Shown one piece after another: positions 30,210 to 38,806 of a stretch of 64,000 nt of DNA. Each line of letters starts with the position of its first letter. Within the stretch, counting starts at the first letter, position 1. A model generated the notes under the pieces. The model was not told the DNA's origin. It made no database searches and worked only from the letters and a program-made list of their open reading frames with translations. Source of the stretch: an uncultured Myxococcales bacterium (GTDB taxonomy: Bacteria; Myxococcota_A; UBA9042; CAIXZC01); assembly GCA_903895725.1 (NCBI GenBank), contig CAITUV010000061.1:36343-100342 (forward strand). Direction: 5' to 3'. Position numbers and translations under genes: made by a program.

Positions 30210-31646
30210 TCACACATCCTCCTCTCCTCCGGCATCGGACGTGCGGATGCCGTACTTGCGCATGAGAGCGTGGAAGTTGGGGCGCTGCATGCCGACGAGC
30301 GCAGCGGTGCGTGTGACGTTCCAGCCGCCCCGATCGAGGGCCGAAAGGACGAACTGCTTTTCGAGCTTCTCGTAGACCAGATCCCGCATTCGGCGCTTGG
30401 CCTCCTTGAGGTCGTCGGAGGTCGCCGGGATCGGCTCGTCGGGCGGCAGCTCCACCGAGGGGGCGGCTGCGGCAAGCTCCGGGGGGAGGTGCTCGACTCG
30501 GACGAGCGGCTGGTCGACCGTTGCAGCGAGGCGCTCGATGATGTTGCGCAGCTCCCGCACGTTTCCCGGCCACCGGTAGGAGACCAGGCGGGCCATGGCT
30601 TCGGTGGAGAACCCTTCGACCTTGGTCCCGGACGATTCGCGGGCCTGACGGAGGAAGTGGAGCGCCAGCAGGGGGATGTCATCGGTGCGGTCTCGAAGGG
30701 GGGGCATCTGAAGGGGGATGACGTTGAGGCGGTAGTAGAGGTCTTCGCGGAACTGGCCCTTCTCGGCAAGCTCGTGGAGGTCCCGGTTGGTGGCTGCGAT
30801 GAGGCGGACGTCGACCTCGACTTCCGTCTCGCTGCCCACGGGGCGCACGCGACGGGACTCGAGGACGCGAAGGAGCTTGCCCTGCAGCTCGAGGCTGATG
30901 TTGGCGATCTCGTCGAGGAAGAGGGTGCCGGTATTGGCCAGGACGAAGTAGCCCGGCCGGTCGCGGGAGGCCCCGGTAAATGCCCCCCGCACGTGGCCGA
31001 AAAGCTCCGACTCGACCAGGCCGGCGGAGAGTGAGGAGATGTCGACCGCGACGAACGGCCGGTCGGTCCTCCGGCTCCGGTTGTGGATCTCCCGGGCAAC
31101 GAGCTCCTTGCCCGTGCCCGATTCGCCGACGATGGTGACGGTGAAGTGGGTCGGGGCGATCTTGAGGATCTGCTTGCGGATGGAATCCATCGGCCGGGAA
31201 CGGCCCAGGAGCAGCGATTCCTTGCGAAGCTGGGAGAGCTCGAGGCGGAGAAGCTCGTTCTCGGTCCGGATGCTCCGGTGCTCGAGGGCTTTCGCCACGG
31301 CCACCGAGAGCTCCTCGGGGGTGAACGGCTTTGGAACGTAGTTGAACGCTCCCTTCTTGATGGCCTCGATGCTGGTCTGGATCGTGGCGTAGCCGGTGAT
31401 GATGATGACGACGATCTCCGGGCGCTCGGCCTTGAGGCGGTCGAGAACGTCCATGCCGGACAGGTCGGGCAGCTTGAGGTCGAGCAGCACGAGGTCGAAC
31501 GGCTCCCCGAGCGCCTTCTCGATGCCGTCTTTGCCCGTGTTGGCGTACTCGACCTGGTGGCCGTCCTCCTGGAGGATGCGGCGGCAGCTCACGCAGATCG
31601 GCTTCTCGTCGTCGATGATGAGGATCCTGGCTGGAGAGCTGGGCAT
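30210..31646 (-). CDS. NtrC-family sigma-54-dependent response regulator
   Basis: 478 residues. The receiver domain (ILIIDDEKP, phospho-acceptor D56 in VLLDLKLPD, K106 in VPKPF) is joined to an AAA+ domain with Walker A GESGTGK (174-180), the sigma-54-contacting GAFTGA loop (221-226) and Walker B TLFLDEI. The C-terminal helix-turn-helix of Fis type (NVTRTAALVGMQRPNFHALM) binds upstream activating sites. It activates RNA polymerase holding sigma-54. The kinase gene lies 8 nt upstream, and a sigma-54 promoter stands just beyond it, diverging, which makes that promoter a likely target (inference). Confidence 0.95.
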   Translation of the reverse strand: MPSSPARILIIDDEKPICVSCRRILQEDGHQVEYANTGKDGIEKALGEPFDLVLLDLKLPDLSGMDVLDRLKAERPEIVVIIITGYATIQTSIEAIKKGAFNYVPKPFTPEELSVAVAKALEHRSIRTENELLRLELSQLRKESLLLGRSRPMDSIRKQILKIAPTHFTVTIVGESGTGKELVAREIHNRSRRTDRPFVAVDISSLSAGLVESELFGHVRGAFTGASRDRPGYFVLANTGTLFLDEIANISLELQGKLLRVLESRRVRPVGSETEVEVDVRLIAATNRDLHELAEKGQFREDLYYRLNVIPLQMPPLRDRTDDIPLLALHFLRQARESSGTKVEGFSTEAMARLVSYRWPGNVRELRNIIERLAATVDQPLVRVEHLPPELAAAAPSVELPPDEPIPATSDDLKEAKRRMRDLVYEKLEKQFVLSALDRGGWNVTRTAALVGMQRPNFHALMRKYGIRTSDAGGEEDV

Positions 31647-31654
31647 GTTGACTC

Positions 31655-33631
31655 CTATTCCGAAGTCCGGCCGAAGCGCGGGAGGGTGACGGTGACCGTG
31701 GTCCCCTTTCCTTCCTGGCTGGCGATGTCGATGGTGCCGTTGTGCTTGCGGACGATTCCCAGGGAGACGGACAGGCCCAGGCCCGTACCGCGGCTGGAGC
31801 CCTTGGTGGTGAAGAAGGGCTCAAAGACGCGGTCGAGGTATCCCTTGGGGATTCCGCGGCCTGTATCTGCAACCCGGATGACGGCGAAGTCGCCCGACGA
31901 GTCCTCGTCCGAGGAGATGGTGACGGTTCCGCCGCCGGGGCAGGCCTCGGCCGCGTTGGTGACAAGGTTGGTGATGACCTGCTGGAGCTGCTTGGGGTCG
32001 GCCAGCACGCTCAAGGGGTCCGGGGTCAAGGCGAGGTCGATCTTGACCTTGTCGATGCCTTCGTAACGGCTGACGAGCACGAGGGTGTCCCGCACGACCT
32101 GGTTGACGTCGACCTCGCGCATCTGGGTGGGGCGCTCCCGGGCGAAGTCCAGGAGGTTTCGGACGATGTCCCGGCAGCGGGTGGTCTCCTGGACGATGAT
32201 CTCGAGGTCCTCGTGGCGGGAGTCGTCCTCGTCGGTGTGCTTGAGGAGGAGGTGGGAGAGGGTCAGGACCGAGGTGAGCGGGTTGTTGATCTCATGGGCG
32301 ACGCCCGCTGCGAGGCGGCCGATGGAGACCTGCTTCTCCACCTGGGTGAGGCGCTCCTCGGTCATCTCGCGGAGGCGGATGTCCCGTTCCCGGACCTTGC
32401 GCACCATGATGTTGAACGCACGGGCGAGGCGGCCCAGCTCGTCGGCGGCATGGAAACGGACCTTGTAATCGAGGTCGCCCTCCGCCACCTTGTGCATCCC
32501 TTCGGCCAGCGCCGCGACGGGCTTGATGAGCCAGGCGGAGAACAGGTAGGACATGAGGAATCCGAAGATCATGCCAGCCACGATGAGACTGGAGAAAAGG
32601 GTGAGCGTCCGGTTGCGGACGTCGACGTACACCTCTTCTCGCGCCCCGATTCCGAGGATGCCCACCGGCTCGGATTCATAGCTCATGAGCGGCATGTAGG
32701 CCGCGTAGTAGGTGGTTCCGTGGATGTCCGCGGTGCCGTGCTGGCGGACTCCCTGGAGCAGAACGGGTTGGGCAATCTCAGGGCTCAGCTCGTCCGACAG
32801 GCGTCGCTCCGGGGCCGACGACGCAATGGCCCTGGATCCCAGGAACAGGGTCGCAACGAACCGCTCCCCCTCGGGCGTTGCCCAGAGCACGTCGAGTGGA
32901 GTGGAGACGAAGTCCCGGCGCTCATTGAGGAGCGCTCCGAGGACCAGGTGGCGGCCGTCCTGAGTTGCCGAGGCGGCGGCCAGCATCAGTCCCGGCTCGC
33001 TCTCCCGGTCGTAGCCGAGCCAGGCAACCCCTTCGGGAGGCACGACGACGAGGCCGGACGCGCCAAGCCCCGTCTCATCCGCTTTCTTCACGAGCGCGGC
33101 AAGGGCGTGTCGGGGGAAGCCCGTGCGGTCGAGCTCGACCAGGCGGCATTCCGCTGCCGGGTCTGCGTACTTGGGATTCGACGTCAGATCGGACCCGAAG
33201 AGCGGGGAGCCGGATGGGGAGGGGGCGGGCAGGATCAGAGTTGCCCGGTCGTTTGACAATGCCAGGGCAAAGTCGACGAGCCCCGGCTTCTCCAGGATGG
33301 TGCGGCACAGAAAGGGTGGCGGCTCGCCGAGGTCCATAAGCCGGGCACCGATCTTGGAGCGCTGCCGCATCCGGTCCTGCCAGACGGCAAACGCCAGGTC
33401 CGCCACGTTGAGGCCGGCATCGACCTTGCCGCGGGCCAGCTCGACGACCTTGCTGCCAAAGACCAGGTCGCCAATGACGATGGTGGCGGAGGCCGACGTG
33501 ACGATGAGGATGGTGAAGGCCGCCACCAGGCGGGCCCGCAGCGACAGCCGCGAGAAGACCCGGGACAGCCAGCGGGATGCCCGGTGGACGGGGCTGCCGC
33601 CGACGATCTGGGACGTTTCGGAGGGCTTCAT
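31655..33631 (-). CDS. Membrane sensor histidine kinase
   Basis: 658 residues from the ATG at 33631, which follows GAGGAG; an upstream in-frame start would lie inside regulatory DNA. TM1 is at about 32-58, an extracytoplasmic sensor domain of Cache-like size at 60-343, TM2 at about 344-369 and HAMP at about 366-420. The HisKA domain has H446 in AAGVAHEINNPL, and the HATPase_c domain has DTGRGIP (589-595) and GTGLGL (615-620). It autophosphorylates on H446 and should pass phosphate to D56 of the regulator encoded 8 nt downstream. The signal sensed is unknown. Confidence 0.95.
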   Translation of the reverse strand: MKPSETSQIVGGSPVHRASRWLSRVFSRLSLRARLVAAFTILIVTSASATIVIGDLVFGSKVVELARGKVDAGLNVADLAFAVWQDRMRQRSKIGARLMDLGEPPPFLCRTILEKPGLVDFALALSNDRATLILPAPSPSGSPLFGSDLTSNPKYADPAAECRLVELDRTGFPRHALAALVKKADETGLGASGLVVVPPEGVAWLGYDRESEPGLMLAAASATQDGRHLVLGALLNERRDFVSTPLDVLWATPEGERFVATLFLGSRAIASSAPERRLSDELSPEIAQPVLLQGVRQHGTADIHGTTYYAAYMPLMSYESEPVGILGIGAREEVYVDVRNRTLTLFSSLIVAGMIFGFLMSYLFSAWLIKPVAALAEGMHKVAEGDLDYKVRFHAADELGRLARAFNIMVRKVRERDIRLREMTEERLTQVEKQVSIGRLAAGVAHEINNPLTSVLTLSHLLLKHTDEDDSRHEDLEIIVQETTRCRDIVRNLLDFARERPTQMREVDVNQVVRDTLVLVSRYEGIDKVKIDLALTPDPLSVLADPKQLQQVITNLVTNAAEACPGGGTVTISSDEDSSGDFAVIRVADTGRGIPKGYLDRVFEPFFTTKGSSRGTGLGLSVSLGIVRKHNGTIDIASQEGKGTTVTVTLPRFGRTSE

Positions 33632-33660
33632 GATCTCCTCGGCTCGGTCGCCGGCAGTGA

Positions 33661-33762
33661 GTGTGTTTGAACTCCATACAGAAGGCGAAAAGGCCGGCAC
33701 CGACCAGGACGGAGCGTAGCAGGGGCGCGGTCCTTCGTCAATGTGTGTGTGAATCCCATACA
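33661..33762. repeat. Pair of 20-bp direct repeats, candidate operator sites
   Basis: GTGTGTTTGAACTCCATACA (33661-33680) and GTGTGTGTGAATCCCATACA (33743-33762) match at 17 of 20 positions and lie 82 bp apart, about eight helical turns, so on the same face of the helix. They sit 30-132 bp upstream of the kinase start and about 220-320 bp upstream of the sigma-54 promoter. Confidence 0.55.
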
Positions 33763-33977
33763 TGTATCCGGGGGGCACTCAGGGGCAGCCTTCCGGCGGA
33801 TGGACTGGGGCCTGTCTTTGAAAAAACGTGGGATTCCAGGGAGTTAGTGGGCACTCGTTGGATTGGGGTGGTGTATTCGGAAGGTATACGTTTGGGCGGC
33901 CTCTCGTCGGGGCACGAGTTGAGGAGATGTGGAATAAATTCTGTAATATCAGGATGTTGTGTTTCTTCTGGCCTGGC

Positions 33978-33995
33978 TTGGCACGCACCTTGCTA
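33978..33995 (+). promoter_or_regulatory. Sigma-54 (-24/-12) promoter
   Basis: TTGGCACGCACCTTGCTA. The invariant GG (33980-33981) and GC (33992-33993) are separated by exactly 10 nt, and both the TGGCACG and TTGCT blocks are complete, a full match to the consensus. It reads toward the gene at 34058; an NtrC-type activator is encoded on the other side of the region. Confidence 0.85.
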
Positions 33996-34057
33996 CTTTT
34001 CGGGACGTGACCGGGGGGGCCCGGATTGACAGAACGGACGGTGAAGGAGGTGGGAGG

Positions 34058-34549
34058 ATGAAGCGCAGAGCAATGGCCTATGTCAGTGACGTCATCCTTG
34101 GTGGGACCGGAGAAGTGGTGAGCCGGCAGGCGCAGCGGGAGGCCATCGACCGCTACGCACGAGACAATGAAATCGAGGTAGTCGCCTGGTTCGAGGACGA
34201 GGCCTACGTCGAGGAGGTCATGGACCGACCGGGAATCCGGGCCCTCCTGGCCTGCAAGGAGGAATGCGACTGCCTGCTGGTGGAGCGGGTGTGGGCATTC
34301 TCACGCAGGTGGAAGATCCTCAACGGATTCCTTCAGGAGCTCTCGTCGCGCAACCGCAAGGTGGAGACGGCCACGATGCTGTGGGACTGCGTGTCCCAGC
34401 TCACCCGAAACTTCTACCACGGGGGGAAGAAGGCCCCGAGGGTGGCCTCGGCCGCAGGGGAAATGGTCGAGGGGCGCAAGGCCATCAAAGTGAGGCAGCC
34501 GGCCCGCCCGGTGTTTGCCGCTCTGGTTCGGGCGCACCGCGGGGCGTAA
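34058..34549 (+). CDS. Degenerate serine-resolvase-like protein
   Basis: 163 residues; the ATG at 34058 follows GGTGGGAGG, and the sigma-54 promoter lies 63 nt upstream. Residues 5-105 follow the resolvase N-terminal fold: SRQAQREAIDRYARDNEIEV, then ARP-type DRPGIRALL and LLVERVWAFSR, where active enzymes have V-W-K-LDRLSR. The Y-x-R-V-S active-site motif is replaced by AYVSDVI, which removes the nucleophilic Ser and its Arg. The first Arg of LDRLSR is also lost, and there is no recombinase DNA-binding domain. Recombination is therefore unlikely. A regulatory or scaffold function is an inference. The next gene starts 39 nt downstream and is probably co-transcribed. Confidence 0.75.
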   Translation: MKRRAMAYVSDVILGGTGEVVSRQAQREAIDRYARDNEIEVVAWFEDEAYVEEVMDRPGIRALLACKEECDCLLVERVWAFSRRWKILNGFLQELSSRNRKVETATMLWDCVSQLTRNFYHGGKKAPRVASAAGEMVEGRKAIKVRQPARPVFAALVRAHRGA

Positions 34550-34588
34550 GCGGCGCTCGGCCCCGCGACATGGGGCAAGGGGGAGAGC

Positions 34589-36667
34589 ATGTCCGAGCTA
34601 TCTGAAGCAACCCGGCCGATACTCTGGAACATCTCGGGAACGTGGGCGATGTACCTGATGTTCGTCGTGGCCCTCGGGATCTTCTGTTGGGGGGTGTACC
34701 TGCGGGTACGCACCTGGAAGGAAGGGAAGGCGGACGGCGAGCGGTTCCTCGATCTGGGCAAACGGTTCGTGCTGCTGGTCCGGGAGGTGCTGTTTCAGGG
34801 GCGGGTCCGGGGAAGGCTGGTGCCGGGGCTGTTCCACAGTCTCATCTTCTACTCGTTTGCGGTCCTGGTCGTCACGACCGCTGTGGTGGCGCTCGATGCC
34901 GATTTCGGAACGAGCCTTTTTGAGGGGTACCTGTATGTGGCCCTGACGGTGGGTTCGGAGCTGGGAGGGGTGTTGATCCTGATAGGGGTGGGGATGGCGT
35001 TGTGGCGGCGGCTGGTGACGCGTCCCTCCTGGCTTCCCACCGAAGGACAGGATGTGTGGGCGCTGGCGTTCCTCGGGCTGCTCATCCTGACCGGATTCCT
35101 GGTCGAGGGGGCGCGTCTGGCCGTGCTCCCGGACCGTTGGGCGTACCTGTCGCCCGTGGGTTGGGGGCTCGGCAAGTCGATGGCCTGGATCGGTCCCGAG
35201 GCCGGTGCCTGGGTGCACCGGGCATCGTGGTGGGTCCACACCCTGGCCGCGATGGCGTGGCTTGCCACGATTCCCTATACCAAGTTCGTGCACATGCTCG
35301 CGCTTCCGACCAACACCTTCTTCTCCAAGCTCAAGCCCAAGGGGGAGCTGGCAAGGGTGGATCTCGAAGAGCTGATGTCCCGGGACGACTTCGACGAGGA
35401 TACCTTCAAGGTCGGGGTCCAGCAGGTGACGGACTTCACCTGGAAGAACCGGCTGGACTTCGATGCCTGCATCTCGTGCGGCCGCTGCGACGAGATCTGC
35501 CCGGCGGTGCAGGCCGGCCACCCCTTCTCACCCCGACGCTTCGTCGCCGGATGCCGTGACCTCGTGGCCGGGTGGAAGGAAGAGGCCTCCCAGGCGGACA
35601 GCGAGACTCCGCCGGCACCCGATGTCGTGGGCAAGGCCTTTGACAAGGAGTTCATCTGGTACTGCCGAACCTGCCTGGCGTGCATGGAAGTCTGCCCCGC
35701 CTGCATCGAGCACGTGGACTCGATCATGGAGGTCCGGCGCAATGAGGTTCTCATGCAGGGCCGCGTGCCCACCGAGGCCGGACGGGCGCTCAAGTCGCTC
35801 GAGAACCTGGGCAACCCGTTCGGACCCCAGGGGGACCGCATCGAGTGGATCCAGGAGACCGGGTTGCGGGTCGTGGGGCCGGGGGAGAGCTGCGACGTCA
35901 TCTACTGGGTGGGCTGCTGCACCACCTTCGACGAGAGCAAGCGGGCCATCGCCGAAGACCTCTGCCGGCTCATGGAAGCGTGCGGCATCGACTTCGGAGT
36001 GCTCGGAAAGGACGAGCGCTGCTGCGGCGACCCGGCACGTCTCATCGGCGACGAGCGGCTGTTCCAGGACATCGCCCGCAAGCAGGTCGAGGCGCTCAAC
36101 AAGCGCAAGTTCAAGGTCCTGCTCACGTCGTGCCCCCACTGCTACAACGTCCTCAAGAATGAGTACAAGCAGTTCGGTGGCAACTGGACCGTGGCCCACC
36201 ACAGCGAGTTCCTTCACGAGATGCTCTGGACCGGTGACCTGAAGCCCGAAGTCGGGCGCAAGCGCCGCATCGTCTACCACGACCCGTGCTACCTGGGGCG
36301 CTACCAGGGCGTCTATCGCTCTCCCCGGGAGGTCCTCAAGGCCATTCCCGGCGCCGAAGTCCTCGAGATGCCCGCCAACCGGGAGCGCAGCATGTGCTGT
36401 GGCGGCGGCGGCGGGCACTTCTGGATGGACCTCAAGTCCGGAAAGCGGATCAACAACCTCCGCATCGAGCAGGCGGAAAAGCTCGGTGCCGATACCATCG
36501 TAACGGCCTGCGCCTACTGCAAGCAGATGCTCGAGGACGGAGTCAAGCAGAAGGACCTGGACGAGCGGATCGAAGTGGTCGACCTCGCCACCCTCACGAG
36601 ATCCTCCATTCTCCCGTGCTGCGAAACCCGCTCGAAGTCGCAACAGGGCGAGGCCTGCGAGCAGTAG
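34589..36667 (+). CDS. EtfD/HdrD-like membrane Fe-S oxidoreductase
   Basis: 692 residues, ATG after GGGGGAG. The first 260 residues carry about five to six membrane helices like the haem b subunit of nitrate reductase gamma / DsrM / HdrE. Two [4Fe-4S] motifs follow (CISCGRCDEICP and CRTCLACMEVCP), then two CCG domains (CCGDPARL...SCPHCYNVLKNEY and MCCGGGGGHFWM...ACAYCKQM) as in heterodisulfide reductase HdrD. This fusion is the usual form of EtfD-type proteins, which pass electrons from electron-transfer flavoprotein to quinone during acyl-CoA oxidation. The acyl-CoA dehydrogenase at 43265 could supply that route (inference). It may be under the upstream sigma-54 promoter. Confidence 0.9.
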   Translation: MSELSEATRPILWNISGTWAMYLMFVVALGIFCWGVYLRVRTWKEGKADGERFLDLGKRFVLLVREVLFQGRVRGRLVPGLFHSLIFYSFAVLVVTTAVVALDADFGTSLFEGYLYVALTVGSELGGVLILIGVGMALWRRLVTRPSWLPTEGQDVWALAFLGLLILTGFLVEGARLAVLPDRWAYLSPVGWGLGKSMAWIGPEAGAWVHRASWWVHTLAAMAWLATIPYTKFVHMLALPTNTFFSKLKPKGELARVDLEELMSRDDFDEDTFKVGVQQVTDFTWKNRLDFDACISCGRCDEICPAVQAGHPFSPRRFVAGCRDLVAGWKEEASQADSETPPAPDVVGKAFDKEFIWYCRTCLACMEVCPACIEHVDSIMEVRRNEVLMQGRVPTEAGRALKSLENLGNPFGPQGDRIEWIQETGLRVVGPGESCDVIYWVGCCTTFDESKRAIAEDLCRLMEACGIDFGVLGKDERCCGDPARLIGDERLFQDIARKQVEALNKRKFKVLLTSCPHCYNVLKNEYKQFGGNWTVAHHSEFLHEMLWTGDLKPEVGRKRRIVYHDPCYLGRYQGVYRSPREVLKAIPGAEVLEMPANRERSMCCGGGGGHFWMDLKSGKRINNLRIEQAEKLGADTIVTACAYCKQMLEDGVKQKDLDERIEVVDLATLTRSSILPCCETRSKSQQGEACEQ

Positions 36668-36693
36668 CCCCCTCCATTTCCGCCCCGGATTTC

Positions 36694-36721
36694 TTGCCAG
36701 TTCAACCAAGTGAGATAGACT
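36694..36721 (+). promoter_or_regulatory. Candidate promoter of the FtsB-like gene
   Basis: TTGCCA (36694-36699), 16-nt spacer, TAGACT (36716-36721), 26 nt before the ATG at 36748. Confidence 0.45.
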
Positions 36722-36747
36722 ACGCACTTGCCGGGAGGGAAGTGTCC

Positions 36748-37245
36748 ATGAAGGGCTGGCTGCAGCGTATACGGGAACAGATTGGCGGGGTGGCGTTGAC
36801 CCTCCTCGCACTGGCCCTGCTGGCCGTCACGGTCCACGTCGTCGTCTTCCAGGGTGAGCGCCGGGAAGCCGTCGTCCTCTCCGAGCGGCTCAACCGCATC
36901 CGCCAGGAGATCAGCCGCCTGTCCCGCGAGAACGAACGGTTGCGCCATCTCATCGTCAACATCCGGCATACGGACGACCAGGTCATCAAGATCGGCCGCG
37001 AGGATTTCGGCTACATCAAGGCCGGCGAGGTCCTCTACCACTTCGAGAAGCCCGCACCCGCCCGCCAGTCGATGCCCGCCGAGCCCTCCACGCCGGCCTC
37101 GACCCCCCGCGGCAAATCCGGGAATGCCCCCGGGGCCGAACCCGCACCGGGAAGCGGGAGCACCGGGGACGTACCGACGGGGAAGGTCGCCCCCAAGGCC
37201 GCCGGGATTATCCCCGAGGCGCTCTCCGACCAGCTCCGTCCGTAG
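36748..37245 (+). CDS. FtsB/DivIC-like septum-formation protein
   Basis: 165 residues, ATG after GGGAGGGA. One transmembrane helix (about 13-34, VALTLLALALLAVTVHVVVF) is followed by a coiled coil (about 40-68, with LNRIRQEISRLSRENERLR) and a short globular stretch ending VIKIGREDFGYIKAGEVLYHF, the standard DivIC/FtsB layout with the E-x-A-R-E-x-x-GY-like end of the family. The C-terminal 70 residues, rich in Pro, Ala and Gly, are an extra tail. It probably acts in the FtsQLB divisome complex, periplasmic side (inferred from fold). Confidence 0.82.
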   Translation: MKGWLQRIREQIGGVALTLLALALLAVTVHVVVFQGERREAVVLSERLNRIRQEISRLSRENERLRHLIVNIRHTDDQVIKIGREDFGYIKAGEVLYHFEKPAPARQSMPAEPSTPASTPRGKSGNAPGAEPAPGSGSTGDVPTGKVAPKAAGIIPEALSDQLRP

Positions 37246-37269
37246 CAGTCCAGACCGACAAGACTCGGT

Positions 37270-37737
37270 TCATCCGGCCTGTCGCTCCATCAGGTGGGCA
37301 ATGAGGCTGCGGTAGGGGTTGACCTGGGGCCGGCGGCTCTGGAGCAGCTTGAATGCCGCATCCACGCTCATCCGTCGCCTCAGGACGAGGTAGCCCAGCA
37401 CGACGCCGGCCGAACGGTTGATGCCGGCCGTGCAATGGACGTACACGCGAGGTGACTCGGAGAGCAGATCGTCCAGCTCGTTGACGCAGCGGTCGAGCTT
37501 GGCCACGAGGTCACCGGGGTCGAAGTCGATGATGGGAACTCGACGCATGTCGATGTCCCTCGAGGCCCCGGCTTTCTGGAGCAGATCCCACCGCAGGCCG
37601 GCCCGGCGCAGGTCGTCCTCGTCCTGGAGGCTCAGAAGGCCTGCGACTCCCATCTTCCGGATGGCATCGAGGTCCTCGTCTCCCGAAATCTGAGTTCCGA
37701 CCAGGATCTCCCGCGTGATGATCGACAGGTCGAGCAC
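37270..37737 (-). CDS. Dual-specificity protein phosphatase
   Basis: 155 residues from a GTG at 37737, chosen because GGGAGGGG lies four to five bases upstream. In-frame ATGs at 37770 and 37761 lack ribosome sites, and the domain begins right at this GTG (LSIITREILVGTQIS). The signature HCTAGINRS (Cx5R) gives the nucleophile Cys and phosphate-binding Arg, with a general-acid Asp candidate in IIDFDPGD. It should dephosphorylate protein tyrosine or Ser/Thr residues, or another phosphoester; the substrate is unknown. Convergent with the FtsB-like gene. Confidence 0.85.
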   Translation of the reverse strand: MLDLSIITREILVGTQISGDEDLDAIRKMGVAGLLSLQDEDDLRRAGLRWDLLQKAGASRDIDMRRVPIIDFDPGDLVAKLDRCVNELDDLLSESPRVYVHCTAGINRSAGVVLGYLVLRRRMSVDAAFKLLQSRRPQVNPYRSLIAHLMERQAG

Positions 37738-37824
37738 GGCACCCCTCCCATCAGGCTTCATCGTCTGCATAACGCGGAAATCGGGTGGAAGTAAAGCAGT
37801 TTTCCCAGCGGTCGCGCAACGTGC

Positions 37825-37853
37825 TTGCGTTTGGCCAGGCGAAACCGAAGAAT
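37825..37853 (+). promoter_or_regulatory. Candidate promoter upstream of the lysine-tail gene and mutS2
   Basis: TTGCGT (37825-37830), 17-nt spacer, AAGAAT (37848-37853), about 60 nt before the TTG start at 37916. Confidence 0.4.
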
Positions 37854-37915
37854 AGGAGCACCCCGACAGGCCGGGGCGATGTGGCCCACGGCTAGCGGGG
37901 CGACAGGAGGGGGAC

Positions 37916-38806
37916 TTGCGGCAGGTGCTTGGACGACTCTCACCGACCGGGGCGCTGGCGATGCTGGCGGCTCTGATCGTGTCGGCCTCGCCGGGGACGG
38001 CTCGGGGAGACTACCTCTCCCTCCTGATGGAGCTGGGCGGCAGGGGGGAGCGCAAAGTGCTCATCCTCCGCCAGGTTCCGGACAACTCGCACGGGTTCGA
38101 CCAATTCTTCCTGGAAGAGGTTGCGGTTCCGGCCAACACCCGCTCGTCTCAGGTGGAGCTCGGGGGGAAGGAGCGAAGCCTCCTCGTCTCCGCCGGCCAG
38201 TACGAGCTCTATCGAAAGCGTGTAGACTCGGCGCTCGAGCAGGAGATGGAGCGGTTCCGTGGGCGTGGGTACAAGCCGGTCTGTCGCGGGGCCTCCGAGG
38301 CTCTCCAGTCGGTCGTGGAAGCCCGGCTGTCGTTCGGGGAGATCGAGCTGGTGATCACGATCGAGCCGGGACGGTTCTCGGAAGTCCTCGTCGCCCGGGC
38401 TGGGAGCTCCTACCGCCTGCTCCGGTTTCCCGCCGTCCCTGCCGGAGTCACGGTCGGCCATCGAGGGCTGCGGGACGTCGTTCTCCTGGACGGCGGCCGG
38501 ATGCTCGGTATCGTGGTCCGGACTCAGCTCACCCCCGCACCGGCCAATGGTGCGGAGGATGCCCCCTACTTCTTCCCGCTGAAGAAGGCCGCCGCTCGCC
38601 TCGGATTCGAGATTCCCCTTCCCAACCTGTGTGGGGATGACAGCGCAGGCGAGACCCAGGACCAAGGAAACGGCGACAAGAAGGACGGCGACAAGAAGGA
38701 CGGCGACAAGAAGGACGGCGACAAGAAGGACGGCGACAAGAAGGACGACGGCAAGAAGGACGACGGCAAGAAGGACGACGGCAAGAAGGTCGAGGAAGAC
38801 AAATGA
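37916..38806 (+). CDS. Secreted protein with a lysine/aspartate repeat tail
   Basis: 296 residues from a TTG start, chosen because AGGAGG stands five bases upstream. A signal peptide (about 1-31, ALAMLAALIVSASPGTARG) leads to a mature domain of unknown family with mixed alpha/beta character and two cysteines (in KPVCRGA and LPNLCGDD). The last 45 residues are eight pentapeptide units, five KKDGD-type and three KKDDG-type, giving a highly charged flexible tail. Its TGA overlaps the ATG of mutS2 (ATGA), so the two genes are translationally coupled even though one product is predicted to be exported and the other cytoplasmic. Confidence 0.8.
   Translation: MRQVLGRLSPTGALAMLAALIVSASPGTARGDYLSLLMELGGRGERKVLILRQVPDNSHGFDQFFLEEVAVPANTRSSQVELGGKERSLLVSAGQYELYRKRVDSALEQEMERFRGRGYKPVCRGASEALQSVVEARLSFGEIELVITIEPGRFSEVLVARAGSSYRLLRFPAVPAGVTVGHRGLRDVVLLDGGRMLGIVVRTQLTPAPANGAEDAPYFFPLKKAAARLGFEIPLPNLCGDDSAGETQDQGNGDKKDGDKKDGDKKDGDKKDGDKKDDGKKDDGKKDDGKKVEEDK
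38672..38791 (+). repeat. Eight 15-bp tandem repeats coding a charged tail
   Basis: Five GGCGACAAGAAGGAC units (38672-38746), then three GACGGCAAGAAGG(A/T)C units to 38791. They are in frame in the lysine-tail gene, and the 15-bp length keeps the frame if copies are gained or lost. Confidence 0.9.

Larger units (their letters stand above)
33632..34057. other. Divergent regulatory region between the two-component operon and the resolvase-like gene
   Basis: 426 bp, visibly more AT-rich than its surroundings, with no credible gene. It contains two 17/20-matching direct repeats (33661-33680 and 33743-33762), an ATACATGTAT palindrome (33758-33767), a GTAT-N9-ATAC imperfect dyad (33873-33889) and a sigma-54 promoter (33978-33995). 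Confidence 0.7.

Noticed and set aside
33758..33767. ATACATGTAT palindrome as an independent operator
   Set aside because: It is short and overlaps the second direct repeat, so it cannot be separated from that site on sequence alone.
34058..34549. Mobile element marked by a resolvase
   Set aside because: There are no transposase, inverted repeats or target duplication around it, and the catalytic motif is absent.
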